DNA from: JAMQPK01 sp963761975
Lineage (GTDB): Bacteria > Acidobacteriota > Vicinamibacteria > Vicinamibacterales > JAMQPK01
NCBI GenBank assembly: GCA_963761975.1
Contig: CAVXIR010000002.1
Span: 620,001 to 684,000 of the forward strand
Direction: 5' to 3'
Length of the DNA: 64,000 nt
Shown: in pieces, positions 1 to 9,390 of the stretch
Layout: each line of letters begins with the position of its first letter
Numbering within the stretch: position 1 is the stretch's first letter
The notes under the pieces: generated by a model
The model's input: only the letters and a program-made list of their open reading frames with translations
Told to the model about the DNA's origin: nothing
The model's database searches: none
Program-made: the position numbers and the translations under genes

Positions 1-1866
1 CAGGCGATGGCGGGCCTGCTTGCGTTGCCTTCGGGGCGGTCACAGCAGCGATTTCTGTTGATGGATTCGTTCGTGCCGGCCAATGCCGGCGAGGAGCCGT
101 CGCTGTTCCTGGGTATCGACACGACGATTCCCGGCCTCGCATCGCTCGCCGGCGGCACGCCCCCGGCTGCGCTGGCAGGCGGACTCCGCGCGATCGCCGA
201 TCAGGCGTCTGCGGCGCAGAAGACATTCGATGCCGGAGAACCGTTTGCCGCAGCACCACCCATTCTTGCCGGTTTGAATGCGGTGCGTGCGCTCAGGCAA
301 CAGCTCGGCACGATGGGATTGTCGCGCGAGGCTCATTTCACTATCGACGAGCGGCTGAAAACAAAGGAAGAGCAATTCAACGAAGCCGCTGTTCTGGCGC
401 ACGGTCTTCGCGTGGAAGTGCTTGCGGATGACGGAGTCGTGGTGCCGGGACAGGAGATTCGCATTTCCGTCAGCATCGGCGATCGCGGCCGGCCAGTCAG
501 CGTGTCATCGGTCACGCTGAATGGGTTTTCGACTCCAGCTTCATGCCAGTCGGAATCGCTGGAGGTGGGGGCGGTCTATCGATGCGACACTCCCACGCGC
601 ATTCCCGCCAACGCCAGAATCACGAAACCTTACTGGAAGCCGCTGTCGAGTGCCGCGCGGTACGAGTTCGAGCCGGATGCGCCGTTTGGCCTGCCGTTCC
701 GGCCGACGCCGTTCCGCGTGTCGTTGTCCCTGACGGCCGGCGGCACGCCGCTGAACATCGATCGTCCAGTCCAGTTCCGATACGAAGGCCGCGCGCTCGA
801 GGGCGAGAAGCGCATGGAGTTGACGGTCGTGCCGCGCCTGGCGTTGCGCGTGACACCGTCAATTGCGATTGTTCCAGCTGGCCGTGGTGCCCCCGCCGCT
901 GTGGATCGCGAAGTCCGTGTGACGGTCGCCAATCATGGGAAGGGCGCGGGAACGGGTCAGGTACGCCTGGACGCGCCGGCCGGGTGGACCGCAACCGCAG
1001 CGCAGGCTGTGACCTTTACGCGCGAGGATGAGGCGCAGACCGTGCGATTCACGCTCCGGCCCGCCGCCAAGACTCCTCTCGGACAGTATGTCGTGAAATC
1101 TCTCGCGACGGCCGACGGGCAGACGTTCGAGACAGGATTCCAGACTGTCGAGTATCCGCACATCCGGCGCCGTCAGCTGGAGATACCTGCGTCGGTCGCC
1201 GTCAAAGTGCTGGATGTCCGGCTCGCACCGAATCTCAACATCGGTTACGTGATGGGGACGGGCGACGAGGTTCCGGCGGCGCTGCGCGGTCTTGGCGCGA
1301 CGGTGGAGCTGCTCGATTCGGACGAGCTGTCTTGGGCCGATCTGAGTCGCTACCACGCCATCTTCATCGGCGTGCGCGCCTACGACAGCCGTGACGATCT
1401 CCGCGCCAATAACAAGCGCATCCTCGACTACGCCGCTGCAGGCGGCACGGTTGTCGTGCAGTACAACCGGAACAACACGTGGACCCAATACGCGCCTTTC
1501 CCGCTCGGTTTCAGCAACACGCGCGTCACCGATGAGAACGGCCAGGTTCAGATTCTTTCGGCAGATGATCCCGTGTTTCACTTCCCGAACGAGATCGCCG
1601 ATTCGGCGTGGCGTAACTGGGTGCAGGAACGCGGCACGTACTTCATTGACCCCGACGACAAGCGTTATACCGACCTGATTCAGATTCACGAGCCATTCGA
1701 ACACAACGTGGGATGGAAGAAGGGCGCGCTGGTGACCGCGAACGTGGGAAAAGGCCAGTGGATCTTCGTGGGTCTGGGTCTCTGGCGGCAGGTGACCGCC
1801 GGCACCGACGGTGCATATCAATTGCTCGCCAACCTCGCCAGCCGCGGACGACTGCCCGGCAAGTAG
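1..1866 (+). CDS. C-terminal part of a PIG-L-type secreted protein with NEW3 and ThuA-like domains (5' end outside window)
   Basis: The reading frame is open from base 1, so the gene starts upstream; an ATG at 7 is in frame but is probably internal. About 620 residues are visible. Residues ~285-390 form a NEW3-type beta-sandwich (VTVANHGKGAGTGQV, then PAGWTAT). Residues ~400-615 look like a class I glutamine-amidotransferase/ThuA-like fold (YHAIFIGVRAYDSRDDL, AAAGGTVVVQYN, GKGQWIFVGLGLWRQ). This arrangement follows a PIG-L deacetylase domain in large acidobacterial proteins I recognise, but the catalytic domain itself lies outside the window. The product is probably exported and acts on glycans; that function is inferred. 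A repeat-filled spacer and then the DUF1800 gene follow. Confidence 0.6.
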   Translation, partial: QAMAGLLALPSGRSQQRFLLMDSFVPANAGEEPSLFLGIDTTIPGLASLAGGTPPAALAGGLRAIADQASAAQKTFDAGEPFAAAPPILAGLNAVRALRQQLGTMGLSREAHFTIDERLKTKEEQFNEAAVLAHGLRVEVLADDGVVVPGQEIRISVSIGDRGRPVSVSSVTLNGFSTPASCQSESLEVGAVYRCDTPTRIPANARITKPYWKPLSSAARYEFEPDAPFGLPFRPTPFRVSLSLTAGGTPLNIDRPVQFRYEGRALEGEKRMELTVVPRLALRVTPSIAIVPAGRGAPAAVDREVRVTVANHGKGAGTGQVRLDAPAGWTATAAQAVTFTREDEAQTVRFTLRPAAKTPLGQYVVKSLATADGQTFETGFQTVEYPHIRRRQLEIPASVAVKVLDVRLAPNLNIGYVMGTGDEVPAALRGLGATVELLDSDELSWADLSRYHAIFIGVRAYDSRDDLRANNKRILDYAAAGGTVVVQYNRNNTWTQYAPFPLGFSNTRVTDENGQVQILSADDPVFHFPNEIADSAWRNWVQERGTYFIDPDDKRYTDLIQIHEPFEHNVGWKKGALVTANVGKGQWIFVGLGLWRQVTAGTDGAYQLLANLASRGRLPGK

Positions 1867-1987
1867 GCCGCGATTACAAATCTGAAATCTAAAATCTAGA
1901 AACTAAAATCTGAAATCTGATCTGAAAAAAACAGTAGATTATAGCTTCCAGATTTGAGTTCTTAGATTCTAGATTTTCCATCTCCCC
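1867..1987. repeat. AT-rich degenerate repeat spacer with inverted arms
   Basis: The spacer is built from variants of AATCTGAAATCT and AAATCTAGAA, then a stretch with A-run, then the complementary wording AGATTTGAG, TTAGATTCTAGATTTT. The two halves can pair imperfectly. It is far more AT-rich than the flanking genes. It runs to within about ten bases of the DUF1800 start and leaves no obvious Shine-Dalgarno sequence there. No ORF or known element is seen. Confidence 0.7.
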
Positions 1988-3451
1988 ATGGCTTCAGATC
2001 CGCGCGTTCAACACCTGCTGCGTCGCGCAGGCTTCGGCGCCGGAATCGCCGAAGCGACGGCGTATAGTCAACGCGGGTTTCTGTCGGCGCTGAACACGAT
2101 CGTCGACTACAACCAGATCCAGGAAGATGTCGACCAGTTCATCGGGCAGCCAGGCTATGCCGGCGTCGCTCCGTCGGCTGGCGGGGCGGAGCCGTTTTCT
2201 CCCGCGACGGTCATCAACGACGCGCGGCAGCGGTGGCTCTTCCGCATGATTCATTCGCGCCGGCCGCTGCAAGAGAAGATGGCGCTTTTCTGGCACCAGC
2301 ACTTCGCGACCGCATACAGCAAGATTTCCGGCGCCGTGGGCGGCATCGTCGCGACGCAGATGATGGCGGCAAAACGGTCCGAGCATCCCGCCGGGATACC
2401 CGGACAACTGGAGCTCTTTCGCGAACTCGCGCTGCCGAATTTTCGGGACCTTTTATTCGAAGTCGCCAGAGATCCGGCGATGCTGTACTGGCTCGACGGT
2501 CGCCTCAACACGCGAGCACGGCCGCAGGAAAACTTTGCGCGCGAGGTCATGGAGCTCTTCACGATTGGCGTCGGCCAGTTTATCGAGAGCGATGTTTACG
2601 CAGGCGCGAGGGTTTTTACGGGCTGGAATATTCAGCGTTACGGCGAGGGGCGCGACGATTCCTTTTATCTGTTTTCGTATAACGGCGCCCAACACGACAC
2701 GAATTCCAAGACGTTCAGCTTTCCGATTTATCCGAGCGGCGAAAAGACGATTCCCGCCCGCGCTGCGTCCGACGGCATGAGAGACGGGCTCGACCTGATT
2801 GCGGCGCTGGCTCGGCACCCCGAGACAGGCCGGCGGCTTGCGCGGAAGCTCTGGTCGTTTTTCATCAGCGAGATCCAGCCTCCCAGCGATGGATTCGTCA
2901 CCCGCATCGCATCCGTTTACCAGCAGAACGACTGCCACATGCTTCCCGTTGTGCATGCCGTGCTGACGTCGCCCGAGTTCGATTCGTCATCGAGCTATTT
3001 CGCCAGGTATTCATGGCCCGTCGAGTTCGTCGCGCGCGCGTTCAAAGAAGTTGGATACGCCGGGTTCACACTCAACAGAGCGTTGGGGCCGCTGTCGAAC
3101 ATGGGGCAACAGTTGTTCGAGCCGCCCGACGTCAACGGATGGGAGCGCGGCACGGCCTGGTTCTCGACCGCGCCGATGCTCGCAAGGTTGAATTTTGCGG
3201 CGACGCTCACATCGACCGTGCGGAACGACATCGCAGGCACGGCCACCGGCAATGCCCAAACGCCAGAAGCGCTGTTGTCGTTTTATCTCGACCGGCTGAC
3301 CCCGTCGCCGCTCGAACCGCCCACATATGACGCGCTTCTCGACTATCTGCGAAGCGGCGGGACGTGGACGGGCAACGCCGCACAGCTTCGTGTCAAGGCA
3401 CCTGGGCTGCTGCACCTTGTCGTTGGGGCTCCGGAGTATCAGTTCGTATGA
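1988..3451 (+). CDS. DUF1800 domain-containing protein
   Basis: This 487-residue protein has the hallmarks of the DUF1800 family: an N-terminal RVQHLLRRAGFG-type segment, MALFWHQHFATAYSK at ~97, the NFAREVMELFTIGVG block at ~183, and PPDVNGWERGTAWFST near 380. The family is almost always encoded next to a DUF1501 protein, as here, where the two overlap by ATGA. The biochemical role is unknown; the pair is common in Planctomycetes, Acidobacteria and marine Bacteroidetes and is thought to work outside the cytoplasm. No clear signal peptide is visible at this start, and no good ribosome binding site precedes it, so the true start could differ. Confidence 0.88.
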   Translation: MASDPRVQHLLRRAGFGAGIAEATAYSQRGFLSALNTIVDYNQIQEDVDQFIGQPGYAGVAPSAGGAEPFSPATVINDARQRWLFRMIHSRRPLQEKMALFWHQHFATAYSKISGAVGGIVATQMMAAKRSEHPAGIPGQLELFRELALPNFRDLLFEVARDPAMLYWLDGRLNTRARPQENFAREVMELFTIGVGQFIESDVYAGARVFTGWNIQRYGEGRDDSFYLFSYNGAQHDTNSKTFSFPIYPSGEKTIPARAASDGMRDGLDLIAALARHPETGRRLARKLWSFFISEIQPPSDGFVTRIASVYQQNDCHMLPVVHAVLTSPEFDSSSSYFARYSWPVEFVARAFKEVGYAGFTLNRALGPLSNMGQQLFEPPDVNGWERGTAWFSTAPMLARLNFAATLTSTVRNDIAGTATGNAQTPEALLSFYLDRLTPSPLEPPTYDALLDYLRSGGTWTGNAAQLRVKAPGLLHLVVGAPEYQFV

Positions 3452-4695
3452 AATTCACCAGGCGCGATTTCGTGCGGGGCGGTGTCGCCGCATTCAGTCT
3501 CGGGTTTGCGGCGCCACGATTCCTCTCGGACATTGCGCTCGCGCAGGGTTCGGCCTTCAGAACTCTCGTCGTGTTGTACCTTGGCGGCGGCAACGACTCC
3601 CTCAGCATGCTCGTGCCGTATCGCGATCCGAGCTATCAGAGCCGTCGTCCGACCCTGGCAATCCCGGCCGCTCAAATACTGCAGATCGGCAGTGACCGCG
3701 CCGGCAATGAGCTCGGGCTCCATCCACGCCTCACCGGTCTCAGAACGATTTTCAACGAGGGCCGCCTCGCCTTCATTCAACGAACCGGTTACGAAAACTC
3801 GAGCCGCTCTCACTTCCAGGGCACCGATATCTGGTCGACGGCAAATCCGCTTTCGACGCAGGGGCCGGGGTGGCTCGGGCGCTACCTCGACACGATTCCT
3901 TCGCCGGTCGATCCGCTGTTGGCCTGGAACACGAGCTCCGAATTGCCGCATGCGTTGCTTGCACGAGTCGTGGCCGTACCGTCGATTACCAGTCCGGCCG
4001 CCTACACCTTTGCCAGCCCAAACGGCGCGGCCGAGGCCCAGCTCGAACGTGCCGCTGTTGCACGCATGTCATCACATCTGCCCTGGCACAGGCCCCACCT
4101 TGCGTTTGTCAACGCCAGCGTGCAGTCTGCGCTGGCGACGCTCGATCGCGTTGCGACGGCTGGTGCGTATACGCCAGCGGTCACGTATCCAAACAACGGA
4201 TTCGGCCTCGCCCTGCGCGCCGTCGCCGGGGCGCTCGCGGCACAGATTGGCACGCGCGTCTTCTGGGTGCAGACCGGCGGATACGATACGCACGCGGCTC
4301 AGGGCGGAACGTACGCGAACCTGATGACGACGCTCAACGACGGTCTGTTCGCGTTCTACCAGGATCTCCGGAACCAAGGTTTGTTGAACGACACGCTCAT
4401 TCTGCAGTTCTCAGAGTTCGGCCGGCGACTTTCGGAAAACGGAAGTGGCGGCACCGATCACGGCGCTGCGAGCGTGATGATGGCGATTGGCGGCAGCGTG
4501 CGAGGCGGTATCTATGGAACCGCGCCTTCGCTCGTGCCGGATCCGGGCAACCCGACTCTGGAAAACAACGCGACCGATGTGCGGTACGAAACCGATTTCC
4601 GCGCGGTCTACGCGCGCGTCATCGACCGCTGGCTCGGCGGCGAGTCGACCGCCATTCTTGGCGGCGACTTCAGGGGAGGGCCGGAGTTCATCTAA
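3448..4695 (+). CDS. DUF1501 domain-containing protein with Tat signal
   Basis: The start at 3448 overlaps the DUF1800 stop codon by ATGA and gives a twin-arginine signal (MKFTRRDFVRGGVAAFSLG, ending near LAQG). The frame is open further upstream, but that would place the signal internally. The 415-residue protein then shows DUF1501 features: LVVLYLGGGNDSLSMLVPY at ~36, a GTDIWSTANP segment, VFWVQTGGYDTHAAQ near 270 and LQFSEFGRRLSENGSGGTDHGAA near 320. These resemble the metal-binding motifs of the alkaline phosphatase/sulfatase fold. It should be exported folded, probably working with the DUF1800 partner. Substrate unknown. Confidence 0.9.
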   Translation: MKFTRRDFVRGGVAAFSLGFAAPRFLSDIALAQGSAFRTLVVLYLGGGNDSLSMLVPYRDPSYQSRRPTLAIPAAQILQIGSDRAGNELGLHPRLTGLRTIFNEGRLAFIQRTGYENSSRSHFQGTDIWSTANPLSTQGPGWLGRYLDTIPSPVDPLLAWNTSSELPHALLARVVAVPSITSPAAYTFASPNGAAEAQLERAAVARMSSHLPWHRPHLAFVNASVQSALATLDRVATAGAYTPAVTYPNNGFGLALRAVAGALAAQIGTRVFWVQTGGYDTHAAQGGTYANLMTTLNDGLFAFYQDLRNQGLLNDTLILQFSEFGRRLSENGSGGTDHGAASVMMAIGGSVRGGIYGTAPSLVPDPGNPTLENNATDVRYETDFRAVYARVIDRWLGGESTAILGGDFRGGPEFI

Positions 4696-4731
4696 AGATC
4701 TTTAGATCTAAGATCTTTATCTAGATCTTAG
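4693..4731. repeat. AGATCT-rich palindromic repeat abutting the HD-GYP start codon
   Basis: A perfect 12-bp palindrome TAAAGATCTTTA (4693-4704) overlaps the DUF1501 stop. It is followed by CTAAGATC-N8-GATCTTAG (4708-4731), whose last base touches the ATG of the next gene. The whole spacer is palindrome, so no Shine-Dalgarno sequence remains for the downstream gene. Confidence 0.75.
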
Positions 4732-6060
4732 ATGTCCACGCTCAGCGTCAGCTCCATCCTCTCTGCGCTCTCCTATGCACTCGACCTGACCGAGGGACAT
4801 CCCCGTGGGCACTCGGCGAGGACCTGTCTCATCGGCATGGCGCTCGCCCGTGTCGTCGGCGTACCAGAGTTGCAACAGCAGGATCTGTTTTATGCCCTTC
4901 TTCTCAAGGATGCCGGGTGTTCGAGCAATGCCGAGCGCATGTTTCAGCTGTTTGGCGGCGACGATCAGGCGGCGAAGCGAGGTGCGTGGGAGCGAGACTG
5001 GCGCACGTTTCGCGGCCAGGCATCGTATGCGCTGAGATTCGCGGAGCCAGGCGGTCGGTTCGCAGCCCGCGTCAGGAAGCTGATTGTGCTGGCAACGGGA
5101 GGGCGGGCGCTCGGCCGCTCGATATATCAGATTCGTTGCGAGCGCGGGGCAGCAATTGCGCAGGCGCTGGGATTTTCGAATGCCACGGCTGAGACCATCC
5201 GTTCGATGGACGAGCACTGGGATGGAGGCGGCTATCCCGAGGGCCTGCGCGGGACACGCATTCCGTTGCTCGCACGGATCGTGGGACTGGCGCAGGTTGC
5301 AGAGATTTTTGCTGAGCAGGATGGCCCCGAGGCGGCCCTTGCAGTCGTGCGCCAGCGGCGCGGCCGCTGGTTCGATCCCGATCTTGTGAGGGCATTCGCC
5401 GGCATTGCGGCGGATTCCACTCTCTGGCAATCTGTCGCGTCGACCGATGTCGACAGGGAAGTGTCTGCCGTCGAGCCGCAGGTGATGCAGTTTGCAATGG
5501 ACGAAGGTCGCCTTGATCAGATCGCGTCGGCGTTTGCCTGGGTGGTCGACGCAAAGTCGCCGTTCACGTTTGACCACTCCAAACGGGTTGCCGATCTCGC
5601 GTCATCGATGGCCGGGCACATCGGCGTCTCGAGGGCAGAAGGCGTGCGTATCAAACGCGCGGCGCTCCTGCACGACATCGGCAAGCTCGCCGTGCCGAAC
5701 CGCATTCTCGACAAACCAGGGAAACTGACGCAAAGCGAGTGGGAAATCGTCCGCCTGCACCCGTACTACACGTATCAAATCCTGGAACGTGTGCCGGTCT
5801 TCGGCGAATTCGCATTCGACGCGAGCGCGCATCACGAGCGGTTGGACGGCCGCGGCTACTATCGCAACCTGTGCGGCGATCAGCTGTCGCTCTGCGCGCG
5901 CATCCTGGCAACGGCCGACAAAGTCGACGCCTTGTCGGCCGACCGGCCGTATCGCAAAGGCCTGCCGCTCGAACGTGTGTGCAGTATGTTGACCGACGAG
6001 GCGGGTGTCGATGTGTGTCCGGATTGTGTGACGGCAGCCCGACATGTGTTGGGTGTGTAA
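4732..6060 (+). CDS. Tandem HD / HD-GYP phosphohydrolase-like protein
   Basis: This 442-residue cytoplasmic protein contains two HD-GYP-like halves. The N-terminal half (~20-240) has LLLKDAGCSS at ~56-65, where HD is replaced by KD, and a good GYP segment DEHWDGGGYPEGLRG at ~160-174. The C-terminal half (~270-440) has DHSKRVADLA, an intact LLHDIGKLAVP (H314, D315), HHERLDGRGYY with Tyr377 where Pro is expected, then ATADKVDAL. HD-GYP proteins hydrolyse cyclic di-GMP or related dinucleotides. Each half here has lost a different part of the motif, so activity is uncertain. There is no receiver or membrane segment. It is a single gene between repeat spacer and M20 peptidase. Confidence 0.85.
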   Translation: MSTLSVSSILSALSYALDLTEGHPRGHSARTCLIGMALARVVGVPELQQQDLFYALLLKDAGCSSNAERMFQLFGGDDQAAKRGAWERDWRTFRGQASYALRFAEPGGRFAARVRKLIVLATGGRALGRSIYQIRCERGAAIAQALGFSNATAETIRSMDEHWDGGGYPEGLRGTRIPLLARIVGLAQVAEIFAEQDGPEAALAVVRQRRGRWFDPDLVRAFAGIAADSTLWQSVASTDVDREVSAVEPQVMQFAMDEGRLDQIASAFAWVVDAKSPFTFDHSKRVADLASSMAGHIGVSRAEGVRIKRAALLHDIGKLAVPNRILDKPGKLTQSEWEIVRLHPYYTYQILERVPVFGEFAFDASAHHERLDGRGYYRNLCGDQLSLCARILATADKVDALSADRPYRKGLPLERVCSMLTDEAGVDVCPDCVTAARHVLGV

Positions 6061-6075
6061 TACTTGTCTGTTTAC

Positions 6076-7341
6076 ATGCCCCGGTTAGGCTGGCTCCTGA
6101 CAGCGTTCTTCCTGGGATTGACGGGATCCCCTTCCGTCGTGGCCGCGCAACAGGGCGCGGCCGATCTGGGCCCCCTTCTCCTTCAACAGCCGGCGGTGCG
6201 AGCGGCAGTCGAGTTCGCACGGACGGACGAGATGCAGACGATCAACGATCAGATCCGGATCTGCGAGGTTGAAGCGCCGCCGTTTCAGGAAGCAAAGCGC
6301 GCAGAGCTCTACGCGACGATGTTTCGGGAAGCCGGGCTGAAAAACGTTCGCATTGACGCCGAGGGGAACGTCATCGGCGAGCGGCCCGGCGCCAGCGCGC
6401 GGCCGAACCTCGTCATGAGCGCCCATCTCGACACCGTGTTTCCGAAAGGCACCAACGTCAGCGTTCGCCGCCAGGGATATGTGCTGCGCGGTGCGGGTAT
6501 TGGCGACGATTGTCGCGGGCTCGCCGATCTGGTCGCCGTGGCGAGGGCGCTGAACAAAACCGGCGTGTCGACGCCCGGCACGATTACATTCGTGGGCACG
6601 GTGGGCGAAGAGGGCCTCGGTGATTTGCGGGGCGTCAAGCGCCTCTTCAACGAAACGTTGAAGGAGAGGATCGATCGCTTTGTCTCGATCGACGGCGAAG
6701 GGCTGGGCATTACGCACATCGCTATCGGAAGCGCGCGGTTTCGCGTGACCTTCAAGGGCCCGGGTGGGCACAGCTTCGGCTCGTTCGGCATGGTGAATCC
6801 GGTTCACGCGCTGGGGCGCGCGGCGGCGCGCATCGCCGATTTCCAGGTGCCAGGGTCGCCGCGGACGACGTTCAATGTCGGGCGGATTGGCGGCGGCACG
6901 TCGATCAACGCGATTGCGAGCGAGGCCTGGATGGAAGTGGATCTGCGCTCCGGCGACGCGACATCGCTGCGCGCGCTCGAGAAGCAATTCCGTCAAGCCG
7001 TGCAGGAGGCCGTGACGCAGGAGAATGCGCGGTGGAGCAGCCAGGCGTTAACCGTCTCGATTGAGACCGTCGGCATGCGACCCGCGGGACGTGTGCCTTC
7101 GACCTCACCGATCGTCCAGGCTGCGATCTCTGTATCGAAAGCGCTCAACTTGCCCGTGTCGTTCGCGGAAGGTTCGACCGATTCGAACCTGCCGCTCAGT
7201 CTTGGAATTCCGGCCGTGACCATCGACACCGGCGGCCGTGGCTCGGGCGCCCACACGGAGCATGAAACGTTCGATGCGACCGATGCATGGAAAGGCACGC
7301 AGCGTGCCGTACTGCTGGCGGTTGTGCTCGCCCAACCGTGA
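6076..7341 (+). CDS. Secreted M20 family metallopeptidase
   Basis: The ATG at 6076 starts a signal peptide (MPRLGWLLTAFFLGLTGS, cleavage near VVAAQQ); a TTG at 6064 is an alternative start. The ~420-residue protein follows the M20 pattern: SAHLDTVFPKG (His and Asp ligands), GIGDDCRGLADLVAVA (bridging Asp), VGTVGEEGLGDL (catalytic Glu pair), a lid domain with GPGGHSFGSFG near 230, and a closing HTEHETFD. It is closest to peptidase T/ArgE-like exopeptidases. It probably cleaves short peptides in the periplasm. It lies 15 bases after the HD-GYP gene. Confidence 0.88.
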   Translation: MPRLGWLLTAFFLGLTGSPSVVAAQQGAADLGPLLLQQPAVRAAVEFARTDEMQTINDQIRICEVEAPPFQEAKRAELYATMFREAGLKNVRIDAEGNVIGERPGASARPNLVMSAHLDTVFPKGTNVSVRRQGYVLRGAGIGDDCRGLADLVAVARALNKTGVSTPGTITFVGTVGEEGLGDLRGVKRLFNETLKERIDRFVSIDGEGLGITHIAIGSARFRVTFKGPGGHSFGSFGMVNPVHALGRAAARIADFQVPGSPRTTFNVGRIGGGTSINAIASEAWMEVDLRSGDATSLRALEKQFRQAVQEAVTQENARWSSQALTVSIETVGMRPAGRVPSTSPIVQAAISVSKALNLPVSFAEGSTDSNLPLSLGIPAVTIDTGGRGSGAHTEHETFDATDAWKGTQRAVLLAVVLAQP

Positions 7342-7360
7342 GATGTTTGGAGGACTTCCA

Positions 7361-8362
7361 ATGGCCCAAGCCAAAGCAAGAACCCCAATCAAGCGGACCA
7401 AATTCAAGCTCAGCAACGACGAGCTGCTCGAAATCTACTATTGGCTCAAGTTCATCCGCGCGTTTGACGAACGGCTCAGCCTCGGCGTACGACAGGGCAG
7501 GGTGCGCAGCGGCGTGTATACCGGAATCGGCCAGGAGGCCATCATCGTCGGAACCTGCTTCGGATTGCGGCAGGACGATTGGATCTTTCCACTCCACCGT
7601 GACCTCGGCGCCTTTCTGATGAGAGGCGTGAGCGCGCGCCAGATGATGGCCCAGATGTTTGCCAAGCAAACCGGACTCTCGAAGGGCCGTGATTCGGCGC
7701 TCCACAGCGGCGTCAACGAGCTCGGAATTTTCGGCAACACGAGCATGCTCGGCGCGAACCTTCCCGTCGCCGCAGGCGTGGCCCTGACGATGAAGATGGA
7801 AGGGAAGGACAGCGTGTGCATCGCGTACTTCGGCGAGGGGGCGAGCAATACGGGCGACTTTCACGAAGCGCTCAACTTTGCCGGCGTCAACAAGCTGCCC
7901 ATCCTGTTCATCTGCGAGAACAATCTCTACGCGTACTCGGTGCCCATCGAGAAGAGCATGGCTATCGAAGACGTGGCGGTCCGTGCCGAAGGCTACGGAT
8001 TCGACGGCGTTGCGATCAATGGCAACGACGTGCTCGCCGTGTATCAGGCGGTCAAGGGTGCCCGGCGGCGCGCACGCGCGGGTGAGGGCCCGACGCTCAT
8101 CGAGTGCAAAACGTATCGCTGGCACGGTCATTCGGAACACGATAAGGCGTTCTACCGCACGAAGGAGGAGCTCGCGATGTGGAAGAGCCGCGACCCGCTC
8201 CCCACGTTCACGACCTATCTCGAGCACATGAGCGTGCTGACGACCGAGAAGCAGCAGGAGGTCGACCAGCGCATCAAAGAGTCGCTGGACGATGCGGTGC
8301 AGTTTGCTGAAGACAGTCCGGACCCGGCTCCGGAGGAAGCCGTAAAGGATCTTTACGCGTAG
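7361..8362 (+). CDS. pdhA: 2-oxoacid dehydrogenase complex E1 component, alpha subunit
   Basis: The start at 7361 is fixed by GGAGGACTTCCA just upstream; the open frame extends further 5' without such support. The 333-residue product has the thiamine-diphosphate motif of E1 alpha (GEGASNTGDFHEAL ending in CENN, ~147-177), the DDWIFPLHRDLGAFLMRG region and the phosphorylation-loop-like ECKTYRWHGHSEHDKAFYR. With the beta subunit eight bases downstream it forms the alpha2beta2 decarboxylase that transfers an acyl group to lipoyl-E2. No E2 or E3 lies nearby, so pyruvate, branched-chain oxoacid or acetoin as substrate cannot be told apart; the symbol is the generic choice. Confidence 0.88.
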   Translation: MAQAKARTPIKRTKFKLSNDELLEIYYWLKFIRAFDERLSLGVRQGRVRSGVYTGIGQEAIIVGTCFGLRQDDWIFPLHRDLGAFLMRGVSARQMMAQMFAKQTGLSKGRDSALHSGVNELGIFGNTSMLGANLPVAAGVALTMKMEGKDSVCIAYFGEGASNTGDFHEALNFAGVNKLPILFICENNLYAYSVPIEKSMAIEDVAVRAEGYGFDGVAINGNDVLAVYQAVKGARRRARAGEGPTLIECKTYRWHGHSEHDKAFYRTKEELAMWKSRDPLPTFTTYLEHMSVLTTEKQQEVDQRIKESLDDAVQFAEDSPDPAPEEAVKDLYA

Positions 8363-8370
8363 CTCGACAT

Positions 8371-9354
8371 ATGGCGAGAGAAATTTCATACCTGGAAGCG
8401 ATTCGCGAAGCCCTCTTCGAAGAGATGCGCCGCGATCCGAAAGTGTTCGTGCTTGGCGAAGACGTGGGCCCGTACGGCGGCGCGTTTGGCGTCACTGCCG
8501 GCCTGGTCGATGAGTTTGGCGAGGCTCGCTGTCTCGACACGCCGATTTCCGAATCGGCGATTGTCGGCATCAGCATCGGCGCGTCGCAGCGAGGCTATCG
8601 TCCGATCGCCGAGATGCAGTTCGCCGACTTCATCAGCTGCGGCTTCGATCAGATTGTGAATCAAGCCGCCACGCTCCGGTATCGCACCGGCGGCCGAGCG
8701 GCGTGTCCGATCGTCGTCCGGGCGCCGAGCGGAGGCAACGTGGGCGGCGGCCTGTATCACTCGCAGAATCCGGAGGCATGGTTTGTCCACCGCCCCGGGC
8801 TCAAGGTCGTGGCGCCTGCGACGCCGTGGGACGCGAAGGGTCTGCTGAAAGCGGCAATTCGCGACGACAACCCCGTCGTGTACTTCGAGCACAAATATCT
8901 GTACCGCCGCGCGAAGGGGCCTGTGCCTGAGAACGATGAGATCGTTCCGATCGGCATTGCGGCCGTTCGCCGTCCCGGAAGCGACGTGACGCTGGTGACC
9001 TACGGCGCGATGGTTCAGCCGTCGCTTGAAGCGGCCGATCGGGTCGCGAAGGAAGGCGTCGAAGTGGAAGTGATCGATTTGCGCTCGCTGATGCCGTACG
9101 ACAAAGCGGCGATCTTCGCGTCGATCGAGAAGACGAGCCGGCTGCTTGTCGTTCACGAAGACGTGAAAACGCTGGGAATCGGCGCCGAGCTGGCGGCTGT
9201 GGTCGTGGAAGAACGATTCGAGGCGCTGGATGCGCCGGTGATGCGCCTCACCTATCCTGACACGCACCCGCCGTTCTCAAAAGTGCTCGAGGAATACAAT
9301 CTGCCGAACGCCGACAAGATTACGGACGCGCTGCGTCGGCTCGTTGGGTACTGA
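8371..9354 (+). CDS. pdhB: 2-oxoacid dehydrogenase complex E1 component, beta subunit
   Basis: This 327-residue protein matches the E1 beta family along its length: SYLEAIREALFEEM at the N-terminus, VFVLGEDVGPYGGAFGVT, TPISESAIVGISIGAS, MQFADFISCGFDQIVNQAA, and the transketolase C-terminal domain with LVTYGAMVQPSLEAA and LVVHEDVKTLGIGAELA. It supplies the pyrimidine-ring partner site for thiamine diphosphate in the heterotetramer with the preceding gene. The two genes are co-transcribed. A shared inverted-repeat element follows before the convergent neighbour. Confidence 0.9.
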   Translation: MAREISYLEAIREALFEEMRRDPKVFVLGEDVGPYGGAFGVTAGLVDEFGEARCLDTPISESAIVGISIGASQRGYRPIAEMQFADFISCGFDQIVNQAATLRYRTGGRAACPIVVRAPSGGNVGGGLYHSQNPEAWFVHRPGLKVVAPATPWDAKGLLKAAIRDDNPVVYFEHKYLYRRAKGPVPENDEIVPIGIAAVRRPGSDVTLVTYGAMVQPSLEAADRVAKEGVEVEVIDLRSLMPYDKAAIFASIEKTSRLLVVHEDVKTLGIGAELAAVVVEERFEALDAPVMRLTYPDTHPPFSKVLEEYNLPNADKITDALRRLVGY

Positions 9355-9390
9355 CCTCGCCGACGCTGCGCGACATCATGGCGGATAGAT

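Noticed and set aside
859..1821. 320-codon minus-strand ORF
   Set aside because: It is antisense to the PIG-L-type protein, which has recognisable domains; the product has no family features.
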